Below are positions 31,303 to 41,292 of a DNA stretch of 64,000 nucleotides, piece by piece; positions within the stretch are counted from its first letter, which is position 1, and every line of letters begins with the position of its first letter. Made by a program: the position numbers and the translations under genes. The DNA is from Closterium sp. NIES-65 (lineage: Eukaryota; Streptophyta; Zygnematophyceae; Desmidiales; Closteriaceae), in contig CANXME010002335.1 in NCBI GenBank assembly GCA_948144175.1, positions 62,001 to 126,000 of the forward strand, given 5' to 3'. The notes under the pieces are model-generated. The model did no database searches. It was not told where the DNA came from and saw only the letters and a program-made list of their open reading frames with translations.

Positions 31303-31332
31303 TGGTATCAGAGCGGTCTCGGGTTCGATTCC
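31278..31332 (+). promoter_or_regulatory. Candidate internal Pol III promoter (A and B boxes)
   Basis: A box TGGTCTAGTGG at 31278-31288 lies in the LTR; B box GGTTCGATTCC at 31322-31332 lies after the PBS. Start-to-start spacing is 44 bp, within the range of tRNA genes. The arrangement and sequence are close to tRNA-Glu in the D and T arms, but the acceptor ends do not pair, so it is tRNA-like, not a tRNA gene. Activity is inferred. Confidence 0.6.
31303..31314 (+). promoter_or_regulatory. TRIM primer-binding site
   Basis: TGGTATCAGAGC, zero spacing from the LTR; same site as the large copia elements. Confidence 0.88.
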
Positions 31333-31395
31333 CGGTGTATGCACATGTAGGCCGATGCCGCTGTGCTTAGTCCTGGGCCTCCCAGTGTGGGGGGG

Positions 31396-31536
31396 TGTCA
31401 GTAGATCTGCACTGTGGATGCCCGATTGATCCTGGAGAGGGTTACAGGCGCGTTCGCCTGGGGGGTTATGGGCGCACTGACCCGCTACTGAAACAAGCCC
31501 TTTTATCCCAATGGTCTAGTGGTTGGGATTCTGACA
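31396..31536 (+). repeat. TRIM right LTR
   Basis: 141 bp, one substitution (C to G) from the left LTR; TTTT at 31501-31504. Confidence 0.92.
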
Positions 31537-33394
31537 CACTCCTCCTTTTGGGGTCCACTAAGTGCCTCCTCCACTGTGGCTAGTTCTCCAGGCAAGAAGA
31601 AACAGAAGGCCATCTCCTCATCCTCTCTCTCATCCGCCTGGACCGCCATGGCACCGTGCTTGGGTCCTCGCAAACGGCTATAAATTGGTCTTGAAGGTGC
31701 CTCTTTCACTCTCTTCTTGCGGTTTGCAGTTTGCTGCCCATGTGGTGAAGCCCCTCTTTGTACACTCCTCTTGGTGACCTTGGCGGTTGCAGCAGGCCCG
31801 GGCTGAGATGGTGAGTCCACGCGTGCCGACTCATCCTCCAACCCCTCCTCCACAGCAGGACCAGCACCTTGCTGCTCACCACCGCCACTATGGTCACTGG
31901 TCAACTCTGACCTAGGGAGATCCTCAAGGTGCAGCTGAACCTCCTCCACTGCAGACCGCTCAATCTCCTACAGACGCAAGCCAATCTGCACCTGCTGCTG
32001 CTGCTGCCAGTCCTTGCACATGACGTTCTCCACAAACTTGACGTCACGGCTGACCAGCGTCTTCTTGCTCTTGGGGTCCCACATCAGCCACCCCTTTGAG
32101 TTAGGAGCCATCCCAAGATGGACGGCCCACACAGCAACAACTTCCAGCTTGTGCCTCTGCTCCTTAGGTACCATCACAAGCCCCATGCAGCCCCACACGC
32201 GCAGCATGTCAATAGATGGCTTCTTCCCGAGCCAACGCTCGTACGGCACCCAATGCTTGTCGCCAACATGTGTCAAGACCCTGTTTTTGACCGTGATGAC
32301 ATGGCAAACGGCATCAGGCCAGAACTTGTAGGGCATCCCAGCAGCCCCCAACAAAATCTTAGCCGCCTCGCCAATGGTCCGGTTGGCACGCTTAGCTATG
32401 CCGTTCTACTGCGATGTTCCAGGGCAGGTCAGCTGGTGTCGAATGCCGTTCCTCTTGAGAAACATGGTGAATTCTGCTCCAAGGAACTCTCCACCATACT
32501 CCTCAGCACCTTCACCAGCCTCATCGTTTGCCACTCCACCATCGGCAACCAATCCTCCTTGATCGCCGCTGCAGCATCGCTCTTCTTGGACAAGGGATGT
32601 GCCCACACGGAATAGCTCCATTTGTCCACCATGGTGAGGAAGTACAACACTCCCCCAGTCCCCTCCGTCCTCATAGGACCCACCAAGTCCATGTGCACCA
32701 CCTCCAATGGCGCCTTCGCTGATCCCTCCGCTCGTGGAAACGGGAACCGCGCAAACTTGTTTTGCATGCACACCTCGCAGCTGCCATAATGAGCATTATC
32801 TCCTTGCAGTTGCAGCCCATGCACGCACTTCTTTTTGCGCATCACTTCCAATGTAGATACAGCCACGTGTGCGAGTCGTCGATGCCAAGTCTCCCAATCC
32901 GCTTGGCCCAAGGTAGCCAACGCCTTCACCGCCGCGCATCCTCCAACCAGCTCCTCTCCTTGCACACCTTGCTGCTCCTCCTCAGTGGCACTCTCCTCCA
33001 TAGATGCCGCCGCTGCCACCTTGCCCGATTTCCACCAAGGGAGGACCGGGATCAGCCACATCCGCTTGTGGACATCCCCATTCCACTGGAGGTCTTAAAT
33101 CAGCCGCTCATCGTTGTTGGCATGATACCGCTCCGAGCCAATCGTCTCGGTGTTCACACCCGCATCTCCCAATCGGCCGGTAGAAATCAGGTTCGCGCAC
33201 AAGTCCGGCACCCACAGCACGTTTTTCAGCCCCATGAGCTCTCCATCCCCTCCCATGAACTTGGCGGACCCCATGCCCATGACCTTGGCCTTGGCGCCTG
33301 TTGCGGATGTGACCGTAGAGATGGGTGCGGGCTGAATTTCATCGAGTAGGTCCGCACGAGGAGTCATATGCCAGGAGCTTCCCGAGTCAATCAC
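31537..33394 (-). pseudogene. pol: Copia-B protease, integrase and linker
   Basis: Minus strand. Protease at 33394: MIDSGSSWHMTPRADLLDE (D-S-G active site), MGLKNVLWVPDLCANLIS. Then ADWETWHRRLAHVAVSTLEVM, CEVCMQNKFARFPFPRAEG (H and CxxC of GAG-pre-integrase), integrase VVHMDLVGPMRTEG with the first D, and MVDKWSYSVWAHPL; the DxGGEF block is frameshifted and changed. The tail MLGAAGMPYKFWPDAVCHVITVKNRV, YERWLGKKPSIDMLRVWGC and SRDVKFVENV follows, then a linker (31949-31537) rich in E/G and ending at the TRIM. Confidence 0.87.
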
Positions 33395-34506
33395 CCAATG
33401 GGTGAGGGGTGTAGGGGAACCTTAGCAGCCATAGCGAGGTCGGTTGTGCCTTCGTTCTCGAAGAAGAAAAACCCTGCCTTCCGCTCCTCAGATTTGCCGC
33501 CTTTCTCCTCATCCCTCTCCTCTCCACTAGCTCCCATGACTCCCCCACTCCTCTTGCCACCATGCTGGTTGCTTGGTGAAGGTGGGGTCCAATCCTTGGG
33601 TCGTTGGTAGCTTTTTTGCCAACGATGTCCGTGCTTCTTACAGTAGAAGCACACCTCCCCTTGACCCCCGCCGCCATCCTCCTTAGAGCTGTCCTTGTTC
33701 TTGCCCTTCCACTTTTTCTTGAAGCCACTCTTTCCACCTCCAACTCCATGGCCAGCCCCCTACTCCGAGCGCTCCACACTCCAACGCCGCAAGTCCTCCT
33801 CAAAAATGCGCGCCCGGATGTAATCCATGCTCTATTGGGGCTGTTGGGAGTTGAGGTTCATGGCAAGGGCAGATCACGACTCTGGCAGCCGTATCACGAT
33901 CTCCATGCATTGCATGGGCTCCAGGTACACCACATCGCCGCCTTCGAGCTTTGTGAAGATGTTCTGCATCTCATCCAACACCGGTTGCATCGGCTCTCCA
34001 TCAACGAACTTGATGTCACGCAGCCGCCGCGCGATTAGCACGATACCGGTAGCGTGTGTCGGGGAGTGCACATCCACAAGCTTTCTCAAAGCCTTGGGGT
34101 CAAACTCTGGATCACCCAAGAGGTGCTTGATGTGGTCAAGTTGTCGTCCGCCAACCCCTTGCACCATGAGCATGTACGCGTCGAACGATCGCTTCATACA
34201 TGCTTCTTTCAGTTCCGCAGCCTCCGGCATTTTCTCCTTCCCCTCCACCGGATCCAATAGCTTGTATTGGGTTTGCATCAGCCTCGTGCAGAATCTCCAG
34301 TGCTCGTAGTCCTCCCCCATGATATTTTCAATAGAAAAAGCCTTCACGGGACCCATGGTTGTTGGAGATGGTGAAGTACATGTAGGTAGCGTAGGGTTGG
34401 CTGGTTGGTGAGTCCCCACTCCACCACCAACAACTCCCCCTTGCTCTCTAACCTCTCTACCTCTATCCATCTTGCCATTAGCACCTCTGGAGTCCGTTTC
34501 AGTCAT
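33395..34506 (-). pseudogene. gag: Copia-B gag
   Basis: Start ATG at 34506, open to a stop near 33874 (MTETDSRGANGKMDRGRE to MEIVIRLPES), then shifted frames to 33395. Contains IMGEDYEHWRFCTRLMQTQYKLLD and the helical region AKSFDAYMLMV-like, LIARRLRDIKFVDGEPMQPVLDEM typical of copia capsids. The knuckle at about 33654 is CFYCKKHGHRWQKS: the fourth zinc ligand is S instead of C. Its start sequence defines the related fragment at 1-217. Confidence 0.85.
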
Positions 34507-34746
34507 ATTAAGGTCTTATGAACAGTGGAAACCTGAAAGATCGTTTAGAGAGAATTCTGCCAGAACTTTTGAGTCTATGAAAATCATCGTAGCGGACTCA
34601 ATACTCCGTAATAAGAACGCGGTTTGACCACCAATCAAAATTTCGCGCGCAGAGCTACTAAAAAATGGTCTCACTCGTCAATATTAGTTGAGAATTCACG
34701 ACGATTCGTCGTCTCAAAGTCGACTACCCGCTCTGATACCACTTTT
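34507..34746 (-). promoter_or_regulatory. Copia-B leader and primer-binding site
   Basis: The minus-strand PBS TGGTATCAGAGC is at 34741-34730, five bases from the LTR. The remainder is a 220-bp leader with no reading frame of note. Confidence 0.88.
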
Positions 34747-35513
34747 TGTTCATGATCCTTCATTTTGAGAGCTTCAACGAACTCATTATTCAACCAAACG
34801 CAAATCCGCTCAGTAAGATTGTGCACGTTAAGCTTAGCTGCCATCTCCAACTTGAGTCACTTAACAATATGGTCTAGAGAGTGAGAACCAAGTTAAAACG
34901 TCCAGCAGCCGCATCACTAGAATGGTGGAGGAAGTACAAACATTAAGGCATGGAAAGTTAGAGTTGTGGCTTCCAAGAGAACCATGAGAGGGAAGGGGTT
35001 CTCCAAGAGCTAGAGAAGGATGGTAGGAACCTTCCTAGTAGCAAAGATGCAACCCTCATCATGAGGTCCTTAAGGTGTTACATGCAAAATTCAATCTAGT
35101 TAGATTTTGCCTAGGTGTTGCAACATTTGCAACTCATGCTAGAAAATTCTAGCCATCCCAACCCAAACGTCAAAGTTGCCTTCCTAACCACCCAACCAGA
35201 GATCCCTTAATATTCATATCCTAATACTTGCCCAAATTAGATATAACCCCTAAAGGTAATAAGAAATCCAAGTCTTGGAAATCTTGTAACTTGGGCGATC
35301 TTGGTTGGAATAAGGCGATCTTGGAATCGTTGGAAAGATCTGGATTTCTTCAGCATGATCAAGCATGTAGACTTGGAGAAAAAACACAGAGATGGTGAAA
35401 TCCAACAACCATGCACAATAACATATGCTCATCCAAATCATGCAAGCACAAATAGCACAAGCACTCGGCAGGACATTAGGATAACATACACTCAGAACAA
35501 CGTGCATCCAATA
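34747..35513 (-). repeat. Copia-B 5' LTR
   Basis: 767 bp, minus-strand TATTGGATGCACG to CATGAACA; the first TG is mutated to TA. Clearly more diverged from 22467-23233 than that LTR is from the neighbouring solo LTR in the outer half. Confidence 0.88.
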
Positions 35514-36160
35514 GTGGTGAAAGAGAAGAGGTGGAGCCTGAGATCGAGCCGGAAGGGGCTATCGTACACGGGAGAATCGTGGAGGCACGTAACTAAGAAA
35601 GGTGTAGTGAGCGGTGTGACTGTGGTGCAGTCGTGAAAGAAGCAGCGAGACACGCCTGAGTCGGTAGGGGCTGCACCTTTGCTGGTAGGCTCTCTAGCGC
35701 CTTGACAAGCAGCCTCTCCACCACGGAATCGTCGCTGGGAAACCCACTCCCGAAGCTGCTGCGGCAAGAGGGTCTTCGAGTGACGATGTTGCCGCTGCTG
35801 TCCACCCGCAGAGCCTCCGCCTCCACCAGCGACACCACCTGCAGGAGCAGACGCACAGGTACCCATGCTTTCCTCCTCAACCAGCTCCTGCACCTCCCTT
35901 AACAACGGATGGTGATGCCGTATTGGTCGCATGGCAGGAGAGAGGGAGGAGTAGTGTCTAACAACAACGTCGAACAAAGTCTGGGACGAGGTCACCAGAT
36001 GAAAGTGGGCCCTCTGACCAGCGGATGAGCTCGGGCGGCCAGCTGTGCGACAGCGTCGTTCTCCGTCCACTAGGTGTAGGCAAGGCTGTCCGCCCGGTAC
36101 CGCCACTAGACGTTCTCGCCAGCGTCAGCATTAGGCTCTGTGGGTTTCATGGGGCCTGAA
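35514..36160 (-). pseudogene. gag: Copia-C gag and protease start
   Basis: Minus strand. A probable start MKPTEPNADAGENV is near 36150, followed by two stops, then WTENDAVAQLAARA, ARAHPLVRG and SQTLFDVVVRHYSS, the counterparts of ATRDAAARLAVRRHLP and AQTLYDAVVARYSS in Copia-F. After a deletion it passes to GGGGGSAGGQQRQ, LLPQQLREWVSQRR and the protease-like SGVSRCFFHDCTTVTPL, where D of the active site is altered. It ends at 35514 in LHLFSFTT, continued at 22466 by TNLV. Confidence 0.8.
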
Positions 36161-37871
36161 GGGACCCCGACGTGTGCTTGAGCAGGGAGACGCTATCAAT
36201 AATGAAACGCCGGAGATACACGCGGAGGCACGTAAGTCACAACCCTAACTTGTAAGGGCGTCCGTCTGTGTCAGCACTAAGATCGGGAGAGTGGCAATCA
36301 GGAGTAGCAGGGCGGCAAAGGCAGCTGTAGCGGCACTGGGTGCCTATAGCGACAGCAGAGGCAGGTGCAGCGGCAGTTGTAGCGGCAATAATGGCGGCAG
36401 CTGTAGCAGTAGCGGTAGCTGTTGTAGGTAGGTGCTGCGCCTATGGCAGTTGTAGCTGCTGTTGCAGTAGCTGTAGCAGCCACTATAGTGGTTGTAACGG
36501 CAGCTATGCCAAGAGCGGCGGCTGTAGGGCAGCGGTGCGTGCAGGTGCGGCGTGGGGCAGCACACAGGCAGAGCAGCGCATGCAGGCACACGCAGCGCGC
36601 GTGGTAGCGTATGGGCAGGCCAGGCAGCAGCGCGCGGGCAGCTAGAGCAGCGCGTGGGCGGCTAGGGCAGCACGCGGGCAGCTGGGCGCGCATGGCGCGA
36701 AAGGCAGCAGTGCAGGCAGGCAGTAGGGCGCGCCGGGCGCAGGGCAGCAGGGCGCGGGGGGCGCGCAGGGCAGCAGAACGCGCGGGGCGCGCAGGGTAGC
36801 TAGGCGCACAAGGCTGGTGGGCACCAGGGTGCGGGGCGCGCTCGGCGGCAGGACCCACGCGGGCAGCAGTGCGCGCAGGGTGCGCAGGGCAGCAGGACGC
36901 GCAGGGCGCGTAGGGCAGCAGGGCGCGCGGGGCGCGTAGAGCAGTAGGTCGCGCGGGGCGCGGTGGGGCAGCTGGGCGCATGCGACGCTCGAGGCAACAG
37001 GGCAGTGGCGCCATACTGTGGGGCAGTGGGGCATAGGGCTTGGTTTTAAATTTTGCCTGCTCACAATTTGCATAGTAGACATTTTCAAAACCTTTTTGAG
37101 GTGTGTCCTTTTTGGAAATAGTGATGGATCAGTGTAACTTGAAGTTTTGAAACTTTTACCTAAAGGCATCTGTGTAGGTATATTTTACACCTTGATTGTA
37201 CTTTAAGAAGCTCAGTATGTGCTGGCAGCAACCAAGCTCGTGGCCCAGATTGCGCAAGATTACTAATCCTGCGCAAGTTGGGCTGCTGGTTGGTGGGGGT
37301 TGTTAACTCAAAAGTCAAGCGCAGTGGCTTGTCTGGTTTCGCTGCAACACTTGTTTTTTCGCCGAGTCAGCAAGCTTCCCAAGGGGATCGTGTGTTTGGG
37401 GACCTCGAGTCCCAACTTTCCGAGTCGTCAAAGTTGGAGTTTTTTGCAGTTAGTGCAGCTTCAACCAATCAGGTTGCATTGCCTCTATAGTAACGAGTAG
37501 GTTGCAGGCAGACACGGAGTGACGCAATGTCGGTTGTCAATACTCACGTGCTGACATCGTCGTGTATAATTACGAAATAGGATGTATCGTTACGAAATTT
37601 CTAGGAAACTTCGTCTCAATAAGTAGAGTTTCTGAGGGGGGATGGGGGTGGTTTTTTGTACGCTGTTCAAGGTAATCTTCGCTAAGGAAAAAATTACCCC
37701 AAAGCATCAGTGTGACCTAATTTTCACCCTTATAATTAGTATAGCAGTGTAAATTACACTGATAAAACAAGCCCTGGTAGGGCAGTGGCGCTCGAGGCGC
37801 AGGGCACCAGGATAAACATATCCTGATCGTGCAGTTTCGGTAGAAGGTTCGGCAGTCGGACCTAACCTAGC
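36161..37871 (-). other. Copia-C leader: low-complexity GC-rich repeats
   Basis: No gene. 36300-36540 is built of GTAGCGGCA/GCAGCTGTAG trinucleotide-like repeats; 36540-37033 of GCGCGCAGGG and GGGCAGC repeats. Long open frames are composition artefacts. The leader is interrupted by the hAT-type element at 37034-37776 and ends at a PBS. Confidence 0.6.
37034..37776. mobile_element. Non-autonomous hAT-type DNA transposon
   Basis: 743 bp, markedly richer in A/T than the surrounding GC repeats. Inverted ends: left TAGGGCTTGGTTTTA, right (reverse complement) CAGGGCTTGTTTTA, of the CAGGG hAT type. The 8-bp flanks are GTGGGGCA (37026-37033) and GTAGGGCA (37777-37784), 7/8 identical, and 8 bp is the hAT duplication length. 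No transposase motif is found inside. It may be a deletion derivative. Confidence 0.78.
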
Positions 37872-37883
37872 GCTCTGATACCA
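37872..37883 (-). promoter_or_regulatory. Copia-C primer-binding site
   Basis: TGGTATCAGAGC on the minus strand. It places the 5' LTR of Copia-C to the right of 37883, but I cannot find convincing LTR ends in 37884-38100, which holds nothing else that I recognise. Confidence 0.75.
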
Positions 37884-38099
37884 TATCATAACGAGAGTAC
37901 AGCGGAATCATGTGACTAGAAAAGATTGGGGTACATGTAACGTACTAGCCAGGGCTGATACCCTGATTTCATGGTGATTACAAGCTTGTCACCTTGTGGT
38001 CCCTACAATTTCATAATTTGTGACTTCTGAACATTGATCCATTCAAAATAGTGCTTTAGCGAACCCTAAATTATTGTAAATAGGCTTAGAGTGATGTTC

Positions 38100-39732
38100 T
38101 TGCTGACTTTGTCAATGTAGATTGTACTAACGGGAGCGGAGTGTTGGCCCCACCCTCGCTTGGGCAACGCCGACGACTTGGTCGGGTGTACGGGTGAAGC
38201 AACCGACCGTTCGCGGTGAAGGAGCTGCTCAACGGGCCTCATCGAGCTGCAAGGGTTCACTGTGGTGTTGCCATTGACTAGTTGGGCTCGACGGCCTTCT
38301 TCTGCGGGGTTGATCGACGAGGTGGCTGTCAGCCTGCACACAACTGTGACGGGGCTGGAGCCGTCGACCAGGGAACTCGACAACTGCAGATGACTAGTCT
38401 GGGCGACGAGTGGGCCGTCAACCAGGAGGGGCAGTTCGACCGGGAGGTCGACGGAGCAGTCCGTCGACCTGACAAGTGAGCAGCGGTCGACGAGGGGAGC
38501 TCGACGACAACAGCTAACAGTTCTGGTCGACAGAAGGGGTCCGTCGACCGGGGGGTAGCTTGACAGGAGCTGTGGTCGACGAGAGGCACCTGGTGGCTGA
38601 CCAGAGGCACTGGTGGTCAACCAGAGCACTTGGTGGTCGACCAGGTCGAGCGGATAACCTGCTCGACGAGTTCTGCGGAGGCACGCGAACGTCGTCGAGG
38701 TCGCGATGGCGAAGGCGACTTTGGGCTCGTATTCGGAAGTCAATGTGGCTCGTCAGGCGCTGACAACAGCCGACGAATGCACAACGATGCAAGTCGGGCC
38801 AATTGTCTACACGCATCTACGAGCGTGCGCACCACTGTGTTCACGAGGCAACGCTAGACAGCTGCTCTACTGCAGCGTTGGCATGCCATCGACCTGCTCT
38901 GTTGGCAGGTCGCCTTTCCGCAGTGCTGGCGCGGCTCCTCTACGCAACGCTGGCAGGCGGTCGACCAAGCTGTGCTGATGGTCGACTAGGCTAGTTGCAG
39001 GGTTGCTAGGTGCCTGATATAGTCATTCTTGTCATTGTGAACTAAATCATTCTGTAATTCCAACTTTGCTAGTGAAACTCTTGCCAACTTCTCCAATGAA
39101 TGTGCAAGTACTAAGGAACGCAAGCAAAGCTACAATCACTCTTAGTAGTTCGTGCCACCCCCCTTAGTCTAGCTCACTACTGTTGTAGAGTGACTCTCCG
39201 CATGGTGCGGTGAGCATGGACGACCCCGCAAACTACCTTCAGATAGGAGCCGACTTTTGCACCTACTAAGTCGTTCGTAGGCCAGCAACAGTGTTAGTCG
39301 CCATGGTTGACCCCGTAGCTGATGCGAGAATAGGGGACACCTTGGAGGCACGCTTGGCTGATGCGAGGAAACGCCATGAGGATGGAAAATACGGGTCGAT
39401 CCCTTGGGCGATCGTCGAGTTGGGCATCCGGTCCCAGTGGGCGAGGGAACACTCTTCCCGTCCTGCATCTCCTCGACCGGTGCAAAATGTAGGTGGCGTC
39501 GACGACACGGTCGACGGCGGTGCACGAGTCAGCGGCAGCGAAGGCACGGAGCAAAGAGGGGTGATCAAGGTCGACAGTGGCGTCGATAGGATTCGGGCGC
39601 GAGTGCAGCGGTCGACGGCGGCTGCAGGAAGCTCGCGTGCCGACGTCGATGGTCGACGTCGATTTCCTCTACGAAGCGGTGGAGGGCTCTCGGCGATGAC
39701 GCACGTGACGGCAGGCGGGATCGCACCAGCGT
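38100..39732 (+). other. Unassigned repeat region rich in GTCGAC
   Basis: No gene I can support before about 39290. 17 copies of GTCGAC lie between about 38363 and 40455. Section 38740-39195 resembles 14703-15205. From 39294 an open frame (MVDPVADARIGDTLEARLADARKRHEDGKYG) runs to 39750 but matches nothing I know; it may belong to the copia H leader or gag start. Confidence 0.45.
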
Positions 39733-40505
39733 ATGACTACTTCAAGTTTTGACCGGACTGGATCACCGTCACACCTCTGCAAGGTCAACGGGATCTCATC
39801 ACCTGGAGGTCGCCGAGCTGAAGGGTTTCGCCGACGGCACCGTGCCCATTCCGCCCGAGGAGGATGTCGAGCTGCGCTGACGTTTCGAGCTACTCACTTG
39901 CTCACCTTCATGGTCATCTTGCGGTGCTGCTCGCTGGTGGTGCTGCTAGCACTCAGGAGCTGTCGAGAGCGACTAGATGCTGGTCACCAAGCATGGCACT
40001 TCATCCTGTCGACGTACCAAGTGAAGGACGACCTGTACATCGGACAGCTGGAGGAGAAGATGTCTCACATTTAGATGGGCGAGCAGGAGTCGGTGACGGA
40101 CTATTGCGACCATGCTCGACAGATCCTGGCTGAGATGCGGATGGCGGGCGCCGAATACTCGACCGCGTCCTACATCACCCACGTCCTCAAGGGCCTGCCG
40201 CGCGGCTACAACCTCATGAAGAGGATGACGATGGTGCCCGGCACATCAGAGTCCCTTGACAAGGACTCCCTCACCCGCTAAATTCTCCAAGATGAGGCAA
40301 TGTAGGAGGCAGATCAGCCCACGGAGCTCCTTCCACAGGCAAACTACGCTGCATCAATGAAGCTGAATCAGCAGCAAGGGCAGCGCGGGAAGCCGGGCGA
40401 AGGTGGTAGCGGAGGTGGGCGGTCAACAAAGGACGTCCACGAGAAGAGGTCGACGCGGGGTAAGGGCCGTGGAGGCGGAGGTCGCCGGGCTGAAAGGCTC
40501 GATTT
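39733..40505 (+). pseudogene. gag: Copia-H gag remnant (UBN2 type)
   Basis: Plus-strand pieces of a copia capsid: HQAWHFILSTYQVKDDLYIGQLEEKMSHI, stop, MGEQESVTDYCDHARQILAEMRMAGAEYS, ITHVLKGLPRGYNLMKRMTM, SESLDKDSLTR, stop, ILQDEAM. These correspond to the central UBN2 helices of plant copia gag. A Gly/Arg/Lys-rich tail (about 40380-40490) follows. No zinc knuckle and no pol are attached. Stops at 40074 and 40279 are in frame. Confidence 0.75.
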
Positions 40506-40932
40506 TCCTAAACTAGCGGTGCTCCAGTAACGCCCGATCCTCCTAGGTCTACCGTTCATGACTCTGCAGCTAGAGTAACCGCCACTCTATTTGACTCTCC
40601 CCGTCCTGCCGCCTTCACTCTACCCCCGGCTGTTGCTTCTTGTAGTAAAGATCCCCCACGCCCCCACCTAGTCCAACTCCAAGCACGGTGCGGGTGTCCG
40701 TTGGTCCGCCGTCTGCTTCTTCCACTCCCGAGCGAGCGCGATCTGGGAAGTAGGCGCAGAGTACCCTGGTCATCGGAGGCCGCCGCGTTCCACCGCCTGA
40801 CAAGCCGGCTGATCGACCACCTGATGTCGCTGAGATCCCAGAGGAAGGTGATATCCCTGTTTGCGCGGACACTGGCTCGCCTGCACTCACCAAGATGCAG
40901 CTGAGCGAGCGGATGTACCTTGAGGCGAGTAT
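40506..40932 (+). pseudogene. Probable 5' part of the hAT-like gene
   Basis: Directly upstream of Copia-G and joined to 48122 when it is removed. The frame EIPEEGDIPVCADTGSPAL, QLSERMYLEASINYE continues into 48122, but the zinc-finger-like segment there is in another phase. I recognise no domain in it, and its boundary with the Copia-H gag is uncertain. Confidence 0.4.
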
Positions 40933-41066
40933 TGTTAGAATCTAGCAGCAGGGATGAATGCACTATCGAAGAGTTGGGTACAAATACGAAACCCTAAACG
41001 GGGCTGTACCCCATATTGGCTACCCCACTATAGCCTACACACATATAACATGCATATGCTTTGACA
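40933..41066 (-). repeat. Copia-G 3' LTR
   Basis: 134 bp, TGTTAGAATC to GCTTTGACA; pair of 47988-48121. Confidence 0.92.
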
Positions 41067-41292
41067 CACCCCCATAGGCAAAGTAAGGGAGAACAAGGGG
41101 TCACAAGACCAGTTAAGAGAAGCAAAGCAAGCTCAGGGTGGATCACAACGTCACCACGCACACTGAGCACAACCAAACGGCCACAAGGCCAGTTCACATG
41201 CAAAGGTATATATGCAACAATGGCAGCACAGTCATCTACACCAAGCAAAGCAAGCATGGAGGTATATAAATAGATCACAATACAGGCAAAGT

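Larger units (their letters stand above)
31162..31536 (+). mobile_element. TRIM (miniature LTR element) with a tRNA-like core
   Basis: 375 bp: two 141-bp LTRs (31162-31302 and 31396-31536) that differ by a single base, 93 bp between them, and the exact duplication cactc (31157-31161, 31537-31541). TGGTATCAGAGC (31303-31314) touches the first LTR and a G run, GTGTGGGGGGG (about 31385-31395), touches the second, so both priming sites are present. There is no coding capacity. The LTR end plus PBS region resembles a tRNA: A box TGGTCTAGTGG (31278-31288) and B box GGTTCGATTCC (31322-31332). It must be mobilised by enzymes supplied in trans. It lies within Copia-B pol. Confidence 0.93.
22467..35513 (-). 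mobile_element. Copia-B, full-length copia with two nested insertions
   Basis: LTRs of 767 bp (22467-23233 and 34747-35513), flanks gtagt (22462-22466) and gtggt (35514-35518), a 4/5 match. Order on the minus strand: LTR, PBS, gag, protease, integrase, RT, RNase H, LTR. Copia-A (6344 bp) and the TRIM (375 bp) lie inside; without them the element is about 6.3 kb. Several frameshifts and stops, and about 7-8% difference between its own LTRs in the outer half by eye, show that it is old and inactive. Confidence 0.92.
19033..37883 (-). mobile_element. Copia-C, old copia element broken by later insertions
   Basis: Three coding pieces on the minus strand are collinear with Copia-F: gag (35514-36160), protease (22319-22466), integrase to the start of RT (19033-21547). 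A PBS at 37872-37883 and a GC-rich leader (to 36161) complete the 5' side. The separations are explained by a Copia-B solo LTR (duplication cagtg), a full Copia-B (duplication accac/actac read on the minus strand) and a hAT-type element in the leader. The 3' half of pol and the 3' LTR are missing; the 5' LTR beyond 37883 is not clearly delimited. Confidence 0.8.

Noticed and set aside
31271-31343. A tRNA-Glu gene
   Set aside because: A and B boxes and the T arm fit, but the acceptor ends do not pair and the anticodon region is the PBS TGGTATCAGAGC; the context is an LTR element.
36298-37169. Ala/Pro-rich minus-strand frames up to 238 codons
   Set aside because: Low-complexity Copia-C leader, also crossing into the hAT-type element.
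38066-38743. 225-codon minus-strand gene
   Set aside because: No recognisable domain; Val/Asp/Arg-rich phrases come from the GTCGAC-rich repeats.
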